The notes under the pieces: model-generated
Told to the model about the DNA's origin: nothing
Databases searched by the model: none
The model's input: the letters and a program-made list of their open reading frames with translations, nothing else
Position numbers and translations under genes: made by a program
Part shown: positions 26,009 to 35,784 of the stretch, piece by piece
How the letters are laid out: the number at the start of each line of letters is the position of its first letter
Position numbering within the stretch: the first letter of the stretch is position 1
NCBI RefSeq assembly: GCF_004346845.1
Contig: NZ_SMGI01000002.1
Location: forward strand, 925,222 to 989,221
From: Winogradskyella wandonensis
Lineage (GTDB): Bacteria; Bacteroidota; Bacteroidia; Flavobacteriales; Flavobacteriaceae
Direction of reading: 5' to 3'
Length of the DNA: 64,000 bases

Positions 26009-26947
26009 TTAGCAAAATTTTTCTTTGATTTTATCTACAATAGTTTGTGCTAATTTTTCTTTGCTTTCTTTGGTCCAGCCTGCAACATGTGGACTTAAAA
26101 TTACATTTTCTGCCTGAATTAAATATTCAAATGCTTCGGGCATTTGTTCTGAGGTAAATAGATTTTCAAAAGAAGATTTTTCATATTCCAATACATCTAA
26201 ACCTGCGCCGAGTATTTTTCCTGACTTTAAGGCTTCGACCAAATCTGAAGTTACTACACTTTTTCCACGTGCTGTATTTAAGAGCCAAAACGGTTTTCCA
26301 AAACCATTGATAAATGCTGAATCAACCATGTTGATTGTTAACGGTGTTTGTGGCGTGTGAAGACTCAAAATATCTACCTTTTGTTGTAATTCATCAAGAG
26401 AAACTTGTCTACAATTGGCATCGCCAACGTTAGTTTTTATGTCGTAGCATAACACCTCTACATCAAAACCACGGAGCTTTTTAGCAAAGGCTTTTCCCAT
26501 GTTTCCGTAACCAATTAAACCTACTGTTTTTCCATCTAATTCAATGCCACGATTTGCTTCTCTAAGCCATTTGCCTTGTCGTACTTCTTTGTCTGCTTTA
26601 TTGAGTTTATTGAATAATGAAAGCAGCATTGCTAAACTATGCTCACCAACTGCATTTCGGTTGCCTTCTGGGGCGTTAAAAAGCGAAATTCCTTTACTTT
26701 CTGCATACTCACAATCGATGTTTTCTAATCCTGCTCCAACACGACCAATGAATTTTAAGTTTTTAGCAGCATCTAAAAATTGTTGGTCTATGCTAAAGCG
26801 ACTGCGAATGATAATGCCATCATAATCTGAAATTTTGGCTTCAATTTCTGTCTTAGAAGACGAATAATCTTCATGGTTCGTAAACCCTAAATTGTTGAGT
26901 TGATTTATAAGGAGTTCGTGGTTGCTGTCTATGTGTAAAATCTTCAT
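26009..26947 (-). CDS. D-2-hydroxyacid dehydrogenase (NAD-binding)
   Basis: The 312-residue enzyme belongs to the D-isomer-specific 2-hydroxyacid dehydrogenase family, related to phosphoglycerate and glycerate dehydrogenases. The NAD-binding loop is GLIGYGNMGKAFAKKL. The catalytic Arg lies in LLNTARGKSVV, the Glu in DVLEYEKSSF and the His in LSPHVAGWTKES. The N-terminal part has IIIRSRFSIDQQFLDAAKNL. Substrate could be 3-phosphoglycerate or another 2-hydroxyacid; there is no ACT domain, unlike classical long SerA. It is 10 bp upstream of the LuxR-type gene on the same strand. Confidence 0.9.
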   Translation of the reverse strand: MKILHIDSNHELLINQLNNLGFTNHEDYSSSKTEIEAKISDYDGIIIRSRFSIDQQFLDAAKNLKFIGRVGAGLENIDCEYAESKGISLFNAPEGNRNAVGEHSLAMLLSLFNKLNKADKEVRQGKWLREANRGIELDGKTVGLIGYGNMGKAFAKKLRGFDVEVLCYDIKTNVGDANCRQVSLDELQQKVDILSLHTPQTPLTINMVDSAFINGFGKPFWLLNTARGKSVVTSDLVEALKSGKILGAGLDVLEYEKSSFENLFTSEQMPEAFEYLIQAENVILSPHVAGWTKESKEKLAQTIVDKIKEKFC

Positions 26948-26995
26948 AGGTTGTCATAATTACATGAGGAACAAAGTGATGGTTTAGAAATCCTA

Positions 26996-27030
26996 TCATG
27001 AGATGTCTCGACTCCGCTCGACATGACAGA
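26996..27030. repeat. Dispersed hairpin motif of the CTCGACTCCGCTCGACAT type
   Basis: ATGTC (27003-27007) and GACAT (27020-27024) enclose TCGACTCCGCTC, in an otherwise AT-rich gap. It resembles a family of hairpins found between genes in many Bacteroidota, and in its CGA/TCG core it is loosely related to the pair at 7882-7947. Confidence 0.5.
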
Positions 27031-27033
27031 TTT

Positions 27034-27399
27034 TTAGATATTAGGATATTCGGTTTGGGTCTTTTCGTGTTTTACATTTCCGGTGTGTGCGGTGTCTAGT
27101 TTTTCAAATAAAACTAAATGCACTTCTTCGTCATTTTTTGTCGAAGGATTATGTTCTACCCCTTTTGGTACCACAATAATTTCGCCTTCTTTTACGACTT
27201 CTGTGCGATCACGAAATTGCATATACAATGTGCCTTTTACAACCTGAAATAACTCGTCTTCATTCTCATGGCTATGCCAAACAAATTCGCCTTTAATCTT
27301 TGCTAAAATAACCTGCATATTATCTACCATGGCAATGCGATGTGGATGCCATTGTTTAGAAAAAAGAGCGTGCTTATCTTTAATGTTTATTGCTTTCAT
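27034..27399 (-). CDS. Cupin domain protein
   Basis: The 121-residue single-domain cupin shows the first motif as WHSHENEDELFQVVKGTLYM and the second as PKGVEHNPSTKNDEEVHLVL. Metal-binding His residues are visible in HSHE and EHN. It has no signal peptide. Such small cupins include isomerases, dioxygenases and sugar-binding proteins, and no substrate can be given. It stands between the hydroxyacid dehydrogenase and mgtE on the same strand with short gaps, though probably under its own signals. Confidence 0.9.
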   Translation of the reverse strand: MKAINIKDKHALFSKQWHPHRIAMVDNMQVILAKIKGEFVWHSHENEDELFQVVKGTLYMQFRDRTEVVKEGEIIVVPKGVEHNPSTKNDEEVHLVLFEKLDTAHTGNVKHEKTQTEYPNI

Positions 27400-27426
27400 A
27401 CTATAAAGTTACAAAAGCCAAGAGAA

Positions 27427-28797
27427 TTAAATGCCTAGAATTAATTTAGCAATCCAGAAATAGAGTAAAATACCTAAGATGTCGTTACTTGTGGTTATAA
27501 ATGGACCAGTGGCAATAGCTGGGTCAATACCGCGCTTGTTTAAAAATAAAGGAACAAACGTCCCAATAAGACCAGCAATAATAATTACGGCAACTAGAGA
27601 AACTGAAATTGCTAAGGCTTTATCCATTTCACCGTTATAAGCCCACACAAATACAAAGAGAAAAATAGCCAAAATAACACCGTTTAGAGCAGCAAGTAAC
27701 ATCTCTTTTATAAGTCTGCTATTAACACTTCCTTTAACATCGTCATTAGCTAAACCTTGTACAATAATTGCGCTAGATTGTACACCTACATTCCCTGCCA
27801 TTGCAGCAATGAGTGGTGTGAAAAAGAATAAGACAGCATATTGATTAAAAGATTCTTGAAAACCTTCCATGATGATAAATGCCCCAATTCCACCAATTAA
27901 TCCTAAAAATAACCATGGTAAGCGTGCACGAGTCAATTCTATAATGCTATCATCCGAGTCTACATCTTGTGTAATACCTGCTGCTAATTGATAGTCTTTA
28001 TCTGCTTCTTCTTTAAGGACATCGACAATATCATCAATAGTAATTCTACCAAGTAACGTGAGGTCGTCATCCACAACTGGAATCGCTTCTAAATCGTATT
28101 TTGCCATGACTCTAGCCACATCCTCCGCATCGTCCTTAACATTTACATAGTCTACATTGTCTTTTGCAATGTCTGCTATTTTTTCTTCGCTTTTTGCTGT
28201 GATAAGGTCTTTTAAAGACAATCTGCCAATAAGCTTTTCTTCTTTATTTACAACATAAATAGAATGTACTCTTGTTACATCTTTGGCTTGACCTCTTATA
28301 CGGCGTATGCATCCTGCCACTGTCCACGTACCATAAACTTTTACGAGTTCTTTGGCCATCAATCCACCAGCCGTGTCTTCATCGTACGCTAAAAGCTCTT
28401 GGATTTCGGCCTTATGCTCTTCATCTTCTATCTGTGAGATAACGGCTTCTTGGCGTTCCTCTGAAAGTTCTCCAATGATATCTGCGGCGTCGTCAGAATC
28501 TAATTCTTCAACTTCCTCAGCGATTTCCTTAGCAGAAAGATTTTCTAGAATTTTTTCGCGGACATCCTCATCAAGCTCAGTTAAAATATCTGAAGTGGTT
28601 TCACTATCAAGAAGTTTGATAATATATATGGCGTCTTCAAAATTAAGCTCGTCTAAAATCTCTGCGATATCTGCATAGTGAAACTCACTAAGAAGCGTTT
28701 TTAGCGGTTTATCATCATTATTAGCAATAAGATGTTGAACGTTCTCTAAAAGCTCGTTAGTTACTTGAAATTGAATATTTTCTTGAGTGTCTTCCAC
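27427..28797 (-). CDS. mgtE: Magnesium transporter MgtE
   Basis: This membrane Mg2+ channel/transporter is about 456 residues. The layout is an N-terminal MgtE_N helical domain (LLSEFHYADIAEILDELNFE, repeated acidic turns such as ELDSDDAADIIGEL), then paired CBS domains (about 200-310), then a five-helix pore domain (GGIGAFIIMEG, MAGNVGVQSSAIIVQGLA). I prefer the GTG at 28797, which starts MEDTQENIQFQV and leaves rsmA intact. An in-frame TTG at 28839 would overlap rsmA by 20 bp and give an unusual N-terminus. It is cotranscribed with rsmA. Confidence 0.9.
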   Translation of the reverse strand: MEDTQENIQFQVTNELLENVQHLIANNDDKPLKTLLSEFHYADIAEILDELNFEDAIYIIKLLDSETTSDILTELDEDVREKILENLSAKEIAEEVEELDSDDAADIIGELSEERQEAVISQIEDEEHKAEIQELLAYDEDTAGGLMAKELVKVYGTWTVAGCIRRIRGQAKDVTRVHSIYVVNKEEKLIGRLSLKDLITAKSEEKIADIAKDNVDYVNVKDDAEDVARVMAKYDLEAIPVVDDDLTLLGRITIDDIVDVLKEEADKDYQLAAGITQDVDSDDSIIELTRARLPWLFLGLIGGIGAFIIMEGFQESFNQYAVLFFFTPLIAAMAGNVGVQSSAIIVQGLANDDVKGSVNSRLIKEMLLAALNGVILAIFLFVFVWAYNGEMDKALAISVSLVAVIIIAGLIGTFVPLFLNKRGIDPAIATGPFITTSNDILGILLYFWIAKLILGI

Positions 28798-28819
28798 TGA
28801 GAAGTTAAAAGTAATTAGT

Positions 28820-29596
28820 TTAATTTTCGTCTTTTTCAATCAAAGTCGTCAATTCAATAAATTGAGAAACACTTAATTGTTCTGGACGTTGCCCAAATAT
28901 AGCATTTGCTTTTAAATTATCGGAAAGATTAAAGGTTTTTAAACTGTTACGAAGTGTTTTTCTGCGTTGCTGAAAGCTTGTTTTTACCACTCTGAAGAAT
29001 AACTTCTCGTCACAAGGTAATGTGTAATTATCTTTTCGGGTTAATAGCAGTACACCTGAATCGACTTTTGGAGGCGGATTGAAAACACTTGGTGGAACTG
29101 TAAATAAATAGTCTGCATTATAGAACGCTTGTGTTAAAACAGAAAGAATACCATAGACTTTGTTACCTTCTTTAGAACAAATGCGCTGTGCAACTTCTTT
29201 TTGAAACATTCCTGAAAACTCTGGAATTTGGTCACGCATTTCTAAAGTCTTAAACACGATTTGTGATGAAATGTTGTAAGGAAAATTACCAATTATTGCA
29301 AAGGACTTACCTCTAAAAACGGTGTTTAGGTCATAATTCAAAAAGTCTTGTTCGTAAATTCTAGGTGCTAAATTTAAATAGTTGGTTTTAAGATACTCAA
29401 CAGATTCGGTGTCAATTTCAATAACATGTGTGGTTATCGACTTTTCTAATAAATATTTTGTAAGGACGCCCATTCCAGGGCCAATCTCTAAAACATCATC
29501 ATAGCCTTTTAAAGAAAGCGTATCAGCTATTTTTTTAGCAATGTTTTCATCTTTTAAAAAGTGCTGACCTAGGTGTTTTTTTGCTTTTACGCTCAT
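28820..29596 (-). CDS. rsmA: 16S rRNA (adenine1518-N6/adenine1519-N6)-dimethyltransferase
   Basis: The 258-residue enzyme dimethylates two adjacent adenines in the 3' terminal helix of 16S rRNA, late in small-subunit assembly. The signature [12 protein letters not shown] opens the protein, [16 protein letters not shown] is the SAM loop, and [12 protein letters not shown] is motif [13 protein letters not shown] and [13 protein letters not shown] lie in the C-terminal part. Length and motifs are fully typical. It precedes mgtE by 22 bp if the GTG start is used there. Confidence 0.97.
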   Translation of the reverse strand: MSVKAKKHLGQHFLKDENIAKKIADTLSLKGYDDVLEIGPGMGVLTKYLLEKSITTHVIEIDTESVEYLKTNYLNLAPRIYEQDFLNYDLNTVFRGKSFAIIGNFPYNISSQIVFKTLEMRDQIPEFSGMFQKEVAQRICSKEGNKVYGILSVLTQAFYNADYLFTVPPSVFNPPPKVDSGVLLLTRKDNYTLPCDEKLFFRVVKTSFQQRRKTLRNSLKTFNLSDNLKANAIFGQRPEQLSVSQFIELTTLIEKDEN

Positions 29597-29641
29597 AGTG
29601 ATGATGCCAAGGATATAGTTAAAGGTACAATGTAAACTTTC

Positions 29642-29965
29642 TTAGGTAAAGTTTACGGTGTATTCATCAATAACTTCAAGTTCAGTTCTAAATGCTAGCA
29701 TTTTATCTGCAAATCGTTTTAAGCCTTCGAGTCTTAATCTATCCGCGTCTTCTTTGTAATAGTCTTCTAATGCTTCATGGGAATGTGCTCTATACTGAAT
29801 AGAATAGGTAACGCCGTCCATGTCTTCTTCTACTAAAACTTTTGTAAGCTTAGCTTCTTTAAATTTACCTGTGGCGAGAACCTGCGGAATGTGTTCTTTT
29901 ATCCAGATTAACCATTCATCATGTATGGATTCGTCTATGTTTACGGTAACGTTGTATATTATCAT
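29642..29965 (-). CDS. DUF4286 family protein
   Basis: The 107-residue soluble protein begins MIIYNVTVNIDESIHDEW. It contains HIPQVLATGKFKEAKLTKVL and VTYSIQYRAHSHEALEDYY, the DUF4286 pattern found across Bacteroidota. The fold is probably a ferredoxin-like (dimeric alpha-beta barrel) type, but no activity is known. It commonly sits beside rsmA and serS, as here, which suggests a conserved neighbourhood in the family. No odd features seen. Confidence 0.88.
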   Translation of the reverse strand: MIIYNVTVNIDESIHDEWLIWIKEHIPQVLATGKFKEAKLTKVLVEEDMDGVTYSIQYRAHSHEALEDYYKEDADRLRLEGLKRFADKMLAFRTELEVIDEYTVNFT

Positions 29966-30071
29966 ATTTAAAAAAATTGCAAAACGCTAAATTCCAAAAA
30001 TGGAAATAAGAAGTCAATATTAATCCTGCAAAATTACTTTTTTTGAAATTTGAAGCTTCAGATTTGACGCT

Positions 30072-31877
30072 TTAATTAATCGTATCACCACGAAGCATTC
30101 GGAATTTTTTACGTGCTTCTACGAAATAAATACTGTCTTCATGATTAAAGATAATTTTCTCGTAAAGCGCTTTGGCCTCTTCTGGTTTGCCTAAAACGGT
30201 GTTGTATAATTCGGCTAGATAATAATAGGCATCGTCGATTAAAATATCTTCGCGATAATCTGCTATAATTTTTTGATAGTTTACTTCGGCTTTTTCAAAC
30301 TGATTTTGCTTTTCGTACAATTTAGCTTGGGTAAAAAGTGTTTGGTCAGTTATACTTTCTCCTTTGTGTTCTGTGAGCACCTTATCTAGTAATTTTATTG
30401 CTTCGGAGGTGTTATTTTGAAATGCTAGTAAATCTGCTTTTGCATAATACTTTAGTGCTGTTTGCGTGGTATCATCGTATTTATTATCCGAAATTAAAAG
30501 TTTTAAATCTAAGGCATCGTTTGCTATTAGTTGCGATGTAGATGCTTTAAGAACTTTTAGTTGTGATTCTGCCCAGTCAAAATCGCCTTTGTAATAACTT
30601 GTTTTGGCAATTTTGTAGGCTGCTTCTTGAGCAATGGTACTATTTTTAAGATTGGCTTTAATCTGGGTATAATATATTAAAGCTTCATTAAATTTTTCTT
30701 GGAGCACCAAAATGTCTGCTAGCCTAAGTTTTACTAGAGCTTCTTGGTAAGGTGAAATGTCTAATTTATAGGATGCTTTTAAAAACTCGGAGGCTTGGTC
30801 TGGTTGATTATAGCTAAAAGCTAAAAACTGTCCGTAAGCTAATTGCAACGATAACGTAAGTTCTGTTTTTCCGAAAGTTTCAAAAAGTTTTAAGTATTTA
30901 TTATTTATAGACTCTAGTTCCTTGTCTCTAGCATTTTCGGCTTCAATTTCTAACAAGGATTGATGCGCTAGAAGCAACACATCTAGGTCTTGTGCGGTCT
31001 CAACGATGTAATTAAAGATATCTTTTGCAGTTTCAATATCATTATCATCTCTTGCAGTTATGGCTAAGTCAATGATGCGTTCTAAACTTTCTGGATTGCG
31101 TCTGTAAAGTGCTTTTTCTTGAATAAAAGACTTGTTGTATTGTTTTTCTTGAACGTAGAGCCAACTTAATAACTCATACCAGTGCGCATCAGGATTATTT
31201 TGAATGCGTTTAAGTAGTAAAATTCTAAGGTCCTTGTTATTTTGAGTGTCTTTATTTTCAGAAATAAACTGGCTTAGATTTCTTTTAATGTTGTTTAAAA
31301 CATTGGGTTTGTAGGCGATATAATCGATATAGTTTTCGAACATATTCTTTACATCTCCCATATCTCCATAAATGCGGGCCAGTTGTATACTAAAATTTTT
31401 ATCGGGTAATAGCGCTTGCCCTTTTTTGTAACTTTCTATGGCCTGAGGTAACAAGGAATGCGATTCGAAACGTTGACCAACACCATAAACATAGGTCGGT
31501 TTTTGGTCTATAGAAGCAATGGCTTCGTTGTAAAAGGCTTCAGCTTTACTTATGCTATCCATTAACTGATAGTTGTAGCCTAATTCTACTAAAAGTATAG
31601 GAATTCTAGTGCGTTCGATACGTTTTTGTAAAATAAGGTTAGCCTCGTTATACTTTTCGAGTTGCTGGTAGGTTTCTACCATTTTATACAAGTAATTGTA
31701 AGAGTAAGGCTTTGCATCATAAAGCCTTTTATAAGTAAGTAGTGCCTTATTATATTCGCCTTTGTCAAAGTAACTGTCGCCTAACTCTAGTTGTTTTTGG
31801 TCTTCGCGCTGCGAAAAGACGGATAACGAACAAAGCGCCATTAGTAGAAAAGAGACTATGTGTTTTTTTACTAGCAT
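30072..31877 (-). CDS. Large periplasmic TPR protein
   Basis: The 601-residue protein starts at 31877 with MLVKKHIVSFLLMALCSLSV and a signal peptide ending VFSQ. A longer frame at 31895 only adds six residues. The rest is an almost continuous array of tetratricopeptide repeats, for example LGDSYFDKGEYNKALLTYKR, FEKAEVNYQKIIADYREDIL and AYYYLAELYNTVLGKPEEAK. TPR arrays mediate protein-protein interaction. In Bacteroidota such a gene is usual between serS and rsmA. No catalytic domain seen. Function unknown. Confidence 0.9.
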   Translation of the reverse strand: MLVKKHIVSFLLMALCSLSVFSQREDQKQLELGDSYFDKGEYNKALLTYKRLYDAKPYSYNYLYKMVETYQQLEKYNEANLILQKRIERTRIPILLVELGYNYQLMDSISKAEAFYNEAIASIDQKPTYVYGVGQRFESHSLLPQAIESYKKGQALLPDKNFSIQLARIYGDMGDVKNMFENYIDYIAYKPNVLNNIKRNLSQFISENKDTQNNKDLRILLLKRIQNNPDAHWYELLSWLYVQEKQYNKSFIQEKALYRRNPESLERIIDLAITARDDNDIETAKDIFNYIVETAQDLDVLLLAHQSLLEIEAENARDKELESINNKYLKLFETFGKTELTLSLQLAYGQFLAFSYNQPDQASEFLKASYKLDISPYQEALVKLRLADILVLQEKFNEALIYYTQIKANLKNSTIAQEAAYKIAKTSYYKGDFDWAESQLKVLKASTSQLIANDALDLKLLISDNKYDDTTQTALKYYAKADLLAFQNNTSEAIKLLDKVLTEHKGESITDQTLFTQAKLYEKQNQFEKAEVNYQKIIADYREDILIDDAYYYLAELYNTVLGKPEEAKALYEKIIFNHEDSIYFVEARKKFRMLRGDTIN

Positions 31878-31929
31878 AAGTTGTAAATATAACAAATGGT
31901 GGTTATAGATATTGTAAATGCTATCATAA

Positions 31930-31959
31930 AAAAACGCCTTAGATATCTAAAGCGTTTTT
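31930..31959 (-). terminator. Terminator after serS
   Basis: Stem AAAAACGC/GCGTTTTT extended by the palindrome TTAGATATCTAA, with A/T tracts on both sides. It lies just beyond the serS stop at 31982. Confidence 0.85.
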
Positions 31960-31981
31960 AATTTATATGTAGGTAATGCGA

Positions 31982-33253
31982 TTAGTTAATTATATCAAAA
32001 CCCGTATATGGTTTTAATACTTCAGGAATCCTGATGCCAGCTTCCGTCTGATAATTTTCAAGGATACTAGCTAGAATTCTTGGTAGCGCCAAGGAGCTTC
32101 CATTAAGCGTATGCGCTAATTCGTTCTTTCCATCGGCATTTTTAAATCGTAGTTTTAATCGGTTGGATTGAAACGTCTCGAAATTGGAGACCGAAGACAC
32201 TTCTAACCAACGTTCTTGTGCCGCCGAAAAAACTTCGAAATCATAGGTCAACGCAGAAGCAAAAGTAAGGTCACCACCACAAAGGCGCAGAATACGATAA
32301 GGTAACTCTAATTCTTTTAAGATATCTTGAACATGCGCTACCATTCCGTCTAAAGCCTCATATGATTTTGAAGGATGTTCTACGCGAATGATTTCAACCT
32401 TATCAAATTGGTGCAATCGGTTTAGACCTCTAACATGAGCGCCATAGCTGCCTGCTTCTCGTCTAAAACATGGCGTGTAGCCTGTTATGCCAATGGGCAA
32501 ATCGCTCTCGTTTAAAATAACATCTCTAAAAATATTTGTTCCAGGAACTTCTGCAGTTGGGATTAGATATAAGTCGTCAGCGGTAATATGATACATTTGG
32601 CCTTCTTTATCTGGTAACTGACCCGTGCCAATTCCAGAAGCCTCATTTACGACATGCGGTAATTGATATTCGGTATATCCTGCATCTGTGTTTTTGTCTA
32701 AGAAATAAGCAATTAAAGCGCGTTGTAATCGCGCACCTTTACCTTTATAGACAGGGAAACCAGCACCAGCAATTTTGTTTCCAAGTTCAAAATCGATGAT
32801 ATCGTATTTCTTTGCTAAGTCCCAATGTGGTAAAGCCCCATCGTGCAGTTGAGGTATTTCACCATCACGAAGCGTTTCTAAATTGTCTTCATCAGAATTT
32901 CCTTCAGGAACAAGAACGTTAGGAACGTTTGGGATTTTGTACAACATATCCTGAAGCGCTAACGCTTTGTCATTTAGAGCTTGTTCGACAGATTTAATAG
33001 TGTCTTTAAGTTCCGAAGTTTTTACTTTTAGAGCGTTAGCTTTATCAGCTTGGCCAGATTTAAACAAGTTTCCAATCTCCTTGGATAAGGCGTTCATCTC
33101 GGCTTTTGTAGCATCCAATTGCGTTTGCATTTGGCGGCGTTGTTCGTCAAAATCTAGAACATCATTAATTATCGGTTTAGCGTTAATATTTCTAATGGCT
33201 AAACGCTTAATAATGTCTTCGCTATTTTCTCTAATATCCGAAACTTGTAGCAT
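31982..33253 (-). CDS. serS: Serine-tRNA ligase
   Basis: The 423-residue class II synthetase charges tRNA-Ser. The N-terminal antiparallel coiled coil covers about 25-110 (QLDATKAEMNALSKEIGNLF, then VKTSELKDTIKSVEQALNDK). The catalytic core follows, with motif 2 as TPCFRREAGSYGAHVRGLNR and motif 3 near the end around LNGSSLALPRILASILENYQ. The size is standard. It has its own -7 box at 33299-33306 and a strong terminator. Downstream genes on the same strand are separated by that terminator. Confidence 0.97.
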   Translation of the reverse strand: MLQVSDIRENSEDIIKRLAIRNINAKPIINDVLDFDEQRRQMQTQLDATKAEMNALSKEIGNLFKSGQADKANALKVKTSELKDTIKSVEQALNDKALALQDMLYKIPNVPNVLVPEGNSDEDNLETLRDGEIPQLHDGALPHWDLAKKYDIIDFELGNKIAGAGFPVYKGKGARLQRALIAYFLDKNTDAGYTEYQLPHVVNEASGIGTGQLPDKEGQMYHITADDLYLIPTAEVPGTNIFRDVILNESDLPIGITGYTPCFRREAGSYGAHVRGLNRLHQFDKVEIIRVEHPSKSYEALDGMVAHVQDILKELELPYRILRLCGGDLTFASALTYDFEVFSAAQERWLEVSSVSNFETFQSNRLKLRFKNADGKNELAHTLNGSSLALPRILASILENYQTEAGIRIPEVLKPYTGFDIIN

Positions 33254-33298
33254 ATTACTTATTTTCTAGCACAGCGTAGTGCATTAATTTTTAGGCAG

Positions 33299-33306
33299 CA
33301 AAAGTA
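33299..33306 (-). promoter_or_regulatory. -7 box of serS
   Basis: TACTTTTG on the minus strand, a full TAnnTTTG match, 46 bp before the ATG at 33253. Confidence 0.6.
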
Positions 33307-33340
33307 AAAAGAATTTGTTCTAGGTAAAACAAAAGCACCT

Positions 33341-34648
33341 CTATTTTGAAGGCAAAATCCAATCGTTATGTCCAAAATAATTCCATTGGGCTTTTGCCAT
33401 ATCAACTTCTGGATTTATTAATCGTTTGGATGACTTTCCGTTAACGCTTACAAACGACGTTACATATATGGCAACGGACTTTCCTTCATTTTCAAACTTC
33501 TTCTTTAAACGTTGCGAAAATTGCCAAATAAAGTCGGGCTTGGTTTTTAAATTGCGTTGCTGCTTTTTGGTAAGGTACTCGTTAAGCTTAATGGGTATGA
33601 TGGTGTTGTTAGATTGGTCAACAACTCTAAAGTGAATGCTTCCACTTTTAGCTCTTAGCATCATTCGCCATGACAACCTATGTCCTTCTTCTGTCCAAAG
33701 CACATCGTCTTCGATAAAATGGTGCCGCAAAGGCAATGCAATTTGAATTACAAAGTAAATGCTGAGTACGGCTACCAGAGTTTTAGAATACTTTGGTTTT
33801 TTTATTTCATTAAGAATGTAAAGTTCTTTTTTCTTTAAGAACAGATTTCTTACCGTTTTAGGTTCGAAAAAGAAAAGACAGAATGCTAGTGATAAATAGG
33901 GGAATATACCAATATGGAAAATAAATGAATTAAATAGATGAAAGAATATCGAGGCGAAAAACGCATATTTCCGAGTTGGCTTAAACAGTAGGAGCGGAAT
34001 GATTAGTCCATCGAATATAATTCCTGAATAGGCAATGAAATAATGAACAAATTCATTTTGTAAAATGCTACCCACAATCGGGAAATGTGATTTTCCTTGC
34101 ATTAAAAGCTTTATTACCGAGGCATTGAGCCAATCGGGATAAAGTTTTGCAACGGAGGCATACGTGTAGACGATAAATAGTTGGAATATAATTGCCCATC
34201 TACACCAACTAGGCATTGATATTTGTTTAAGTTTTGGATTTAGCTTTGCATCTACCGAAGCATAATGGTGCGCAGGTAGAATTACCATAATAAAACTGAG
34301 TAAAAACAACAAATAGTAGTGGTTGTTGTAGGAGGATTTTTGCATAAAATAGGTAGCACTCCACATCAAAGCAAACAGTAAAGCGCTAAATCGGTATTTG
34401 TAACCTATCATAATTAATAAGCCAAAAATACCCATGACTATGTAGAAGACATACATCCAAGTACTAGGGAGTGGTTGCAACCAATCAAAACCTATAAAGT
34501 TGAACGTAAATTGTGGTTCGATAAGTGTGCGTTTAACCCATCCTGTAAGAATTGCACCTACAGATTCTAAAAAACACAGTAGCCCGAAACATATCCTAAA
34601 TACGATTAACATAGAATTGTCGATATGTCTAAAGAGAAAACTAGTCAT
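33341..34648 (-). CDS. HTTM domain membrane protein (vitamin K gamma-carboxylase-like)
   Basis: The 435-residue polytopic protein has about eight to ten helices. Its N-terminal region (FRICFGLLCFLESVGAILTG) and the tail around FVSVNGKSSKRLINPEVDMA resemble the HTTM domain of vitamin-K-dependent gamma-carboxylase-like bacterial proteins. The charged segment KPKYSKTLVAVL is followed by a C-terminal soluble region. Bacterial members have no established substrate. Its ATG overlaps the ribF stop by 8 bp, so translation is coupled to ribF. The same arrangement is, as far as I recall, common in Flavobacteriia. Confidence 0.82.
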   Translation of the reverse strand: MTSFLFRHIDNSMLIVFRICFGLLCFLESVGAILTGWVKRTLIEPQFTFNFIGFDWLQPLPSTWMYVFYIVMGIFGLLIMIGYKYRFSALLFALMWSATYFMQKSSYNNHYYLLFLLSFIMVILPAHHYASVDAKLNPKLKQISMPSWCRWAIIFQLFIVYTYASVAKLYPDWLNASVIKLLMQGKSHFPIVGSILQNEFVHYFIAYSGIIFDGLIIPLLLFKPTRKYAFFASIFFHLFNSFIFHIGIFPYLSLAFCLFFFEPKTVRNLFLKKKELYILNEIKKPKYSKTLVAVLSIYFVIQIALPLRHHFIEDDVLWTEEGHRLSWRMMLRAKSGSIHFRVVDQSNNTIIPIKLNEYLTKKQQRNLKTKPDFIWQFSQRLKKKFENEGKSVAIYVTSFVSVNGKSSKRLINPEVDMAKAQWNYFGHNDWILPSK

Positions 34649-35558
34649 TTAAAGCATTGACATAATTTAAGGCTTCAATTCTATCCTGTTTTAGCTGCGA
34701 TTTAAGCGCCTCTATACTTTCAAACTTATGCTCGTCTCTTAATCTAGTAAGCATTTCTATAACTACCTGATGTCCGTAAATGTTTTTCTCAAAATCGAAA
34801 AAATGAACCTCTATGGAGCGCGGTTTATTTTTTATAGTAGGATTAGATCCAATATTCATCATTCCAAATACTTGTTTTCCTTCAATTTTAGCTTTTACAA
34901 CATAAACGCCATCCTTTGGGATTAATTTATAGTCTTCTTCAATATAAATATTAGCAGTAGGAAAATCTATGGTTCTACCAATGCTATGACCTCTAACTAT
35001 TTTTCCTGTTAAAAAGTAATTATATCCTAAATACGTATTGGCAAGAGAAACATTGCCATCGTGCAAGGCTTTTCTGATTTTGGTAGAGCTTACAGTGACT
35101 TGGGATATATCCTCTGCAGAGATTTCTTCAATTTCAAAATCTAAAATTTTGGCAAATTTTTTCAAATCGTTTATGTTGGCGCTCCGATTTTTACCAAAAT
35201 GGTGGTCGTAACCTATGACAACAACTTTAGTATTCAGCTCGTCAACTAAAATGTTTTTCACATAATCTTCTGCGGAAAGATTAGCAAACTCTTTCGTAAA
35301 GGTTTTTACACAAATTAAATCAATCCCAAATTTTTCTAAAAGATAGCGACGTTCAGAAATGGTATTCAATAATTTAATAGTATTATCTTGGTGAAGTACC
35401 ATTCTAGGATGAGGGAAAAAAGTTAAAACGCTAGGTATTAGATTTTTGCTTTTTGATAGTTTAGTTACCTTTTTTAAGATTTTTTGATGGCCAATATGCA
35501 CACCGTCAAAGGTTCCAATTGTTAAAGTTTTAGCGAAATGACCCTTATTTATTGACAT
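34641..35558 (-). CDS. ribF: Bifunctional riboflavin kinase/FAD synthetase
   Basis: The 305-residue enzyme makes FMN from riboflavin and FAD from FMN. The N-terminal nucleotidyltransferase domain shows LTIGTFDGVHIGHQKIL and VIGYDHHFGKNRS. The C-terminal riboflavin kinase domain has GRTIDFPTANIY and PKDGVYVVKAKI, then GSNPTIKNKPRSIEVHFFDF. Length is typical. It overlaps the HTTM gene by 8 bp downstream. A 226-bp gap with AT-rich sequence separates it from the divergent metalloprotease gene. Confidence 0.96.
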   Translation of the reverse strand: MSINKGHFAKTLTIGTFDGVHIGHQKILKKVTKLSKSKNLIPSVLTFFPHPRMVLHQDNTIKLLNTISERRYLLEKFGIDLICVKTFTKEFANLSAEDYVKNILVDELNTKVVVIGYDHHFGKNRSANINDLKKFAKILDFEIEEISAEDISQVTVSSTKIRKALHDGNVSLANTYLGYNYFLTGKIVRGHSIGRTIDFPTANIYIEEDYKLIPKDGVYVVKAKIEGKQVFGMMNIGSNPTIKNKPRSIEVHFFDFEKNIYGHQVVIEMLTRLRDEHKFESIEALKSQLKQDRIEALNYVNALND

Positions 35559-35784
35559 TGGTAGAAATATTCGGAATTTGTTAAGGAAATGTAAAAAAAA
35601 AGTATAAATTTGATGCTAATTTAATAATCCATTATTGAATCCTTATGACAAAAAAACTACATTTAAACCACTTAACTAACATATTTAAACTCTTTTTTAA
35701 CTTAACCAAATAGATTTCGTCTTTCGGAAAATAAAATACTTTATTTTCGGAGAGGCTTTTTTACATTAATTAAACTCACTTCAA
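35559..35784. other. Divergent intergenic region ribF / M43 metalloprotease
   Basis: Contains TAAATTTG at 35605-35612, a full match to TAnnTTTG reading toward the protease, which would leave a long 5' leader. A hairpin (AAAATAAA ... TTTATTTT) lies at about 35729-35748 in that leader. No other structure noted; ribF's own promoter is not clear. Confidence 0.35.
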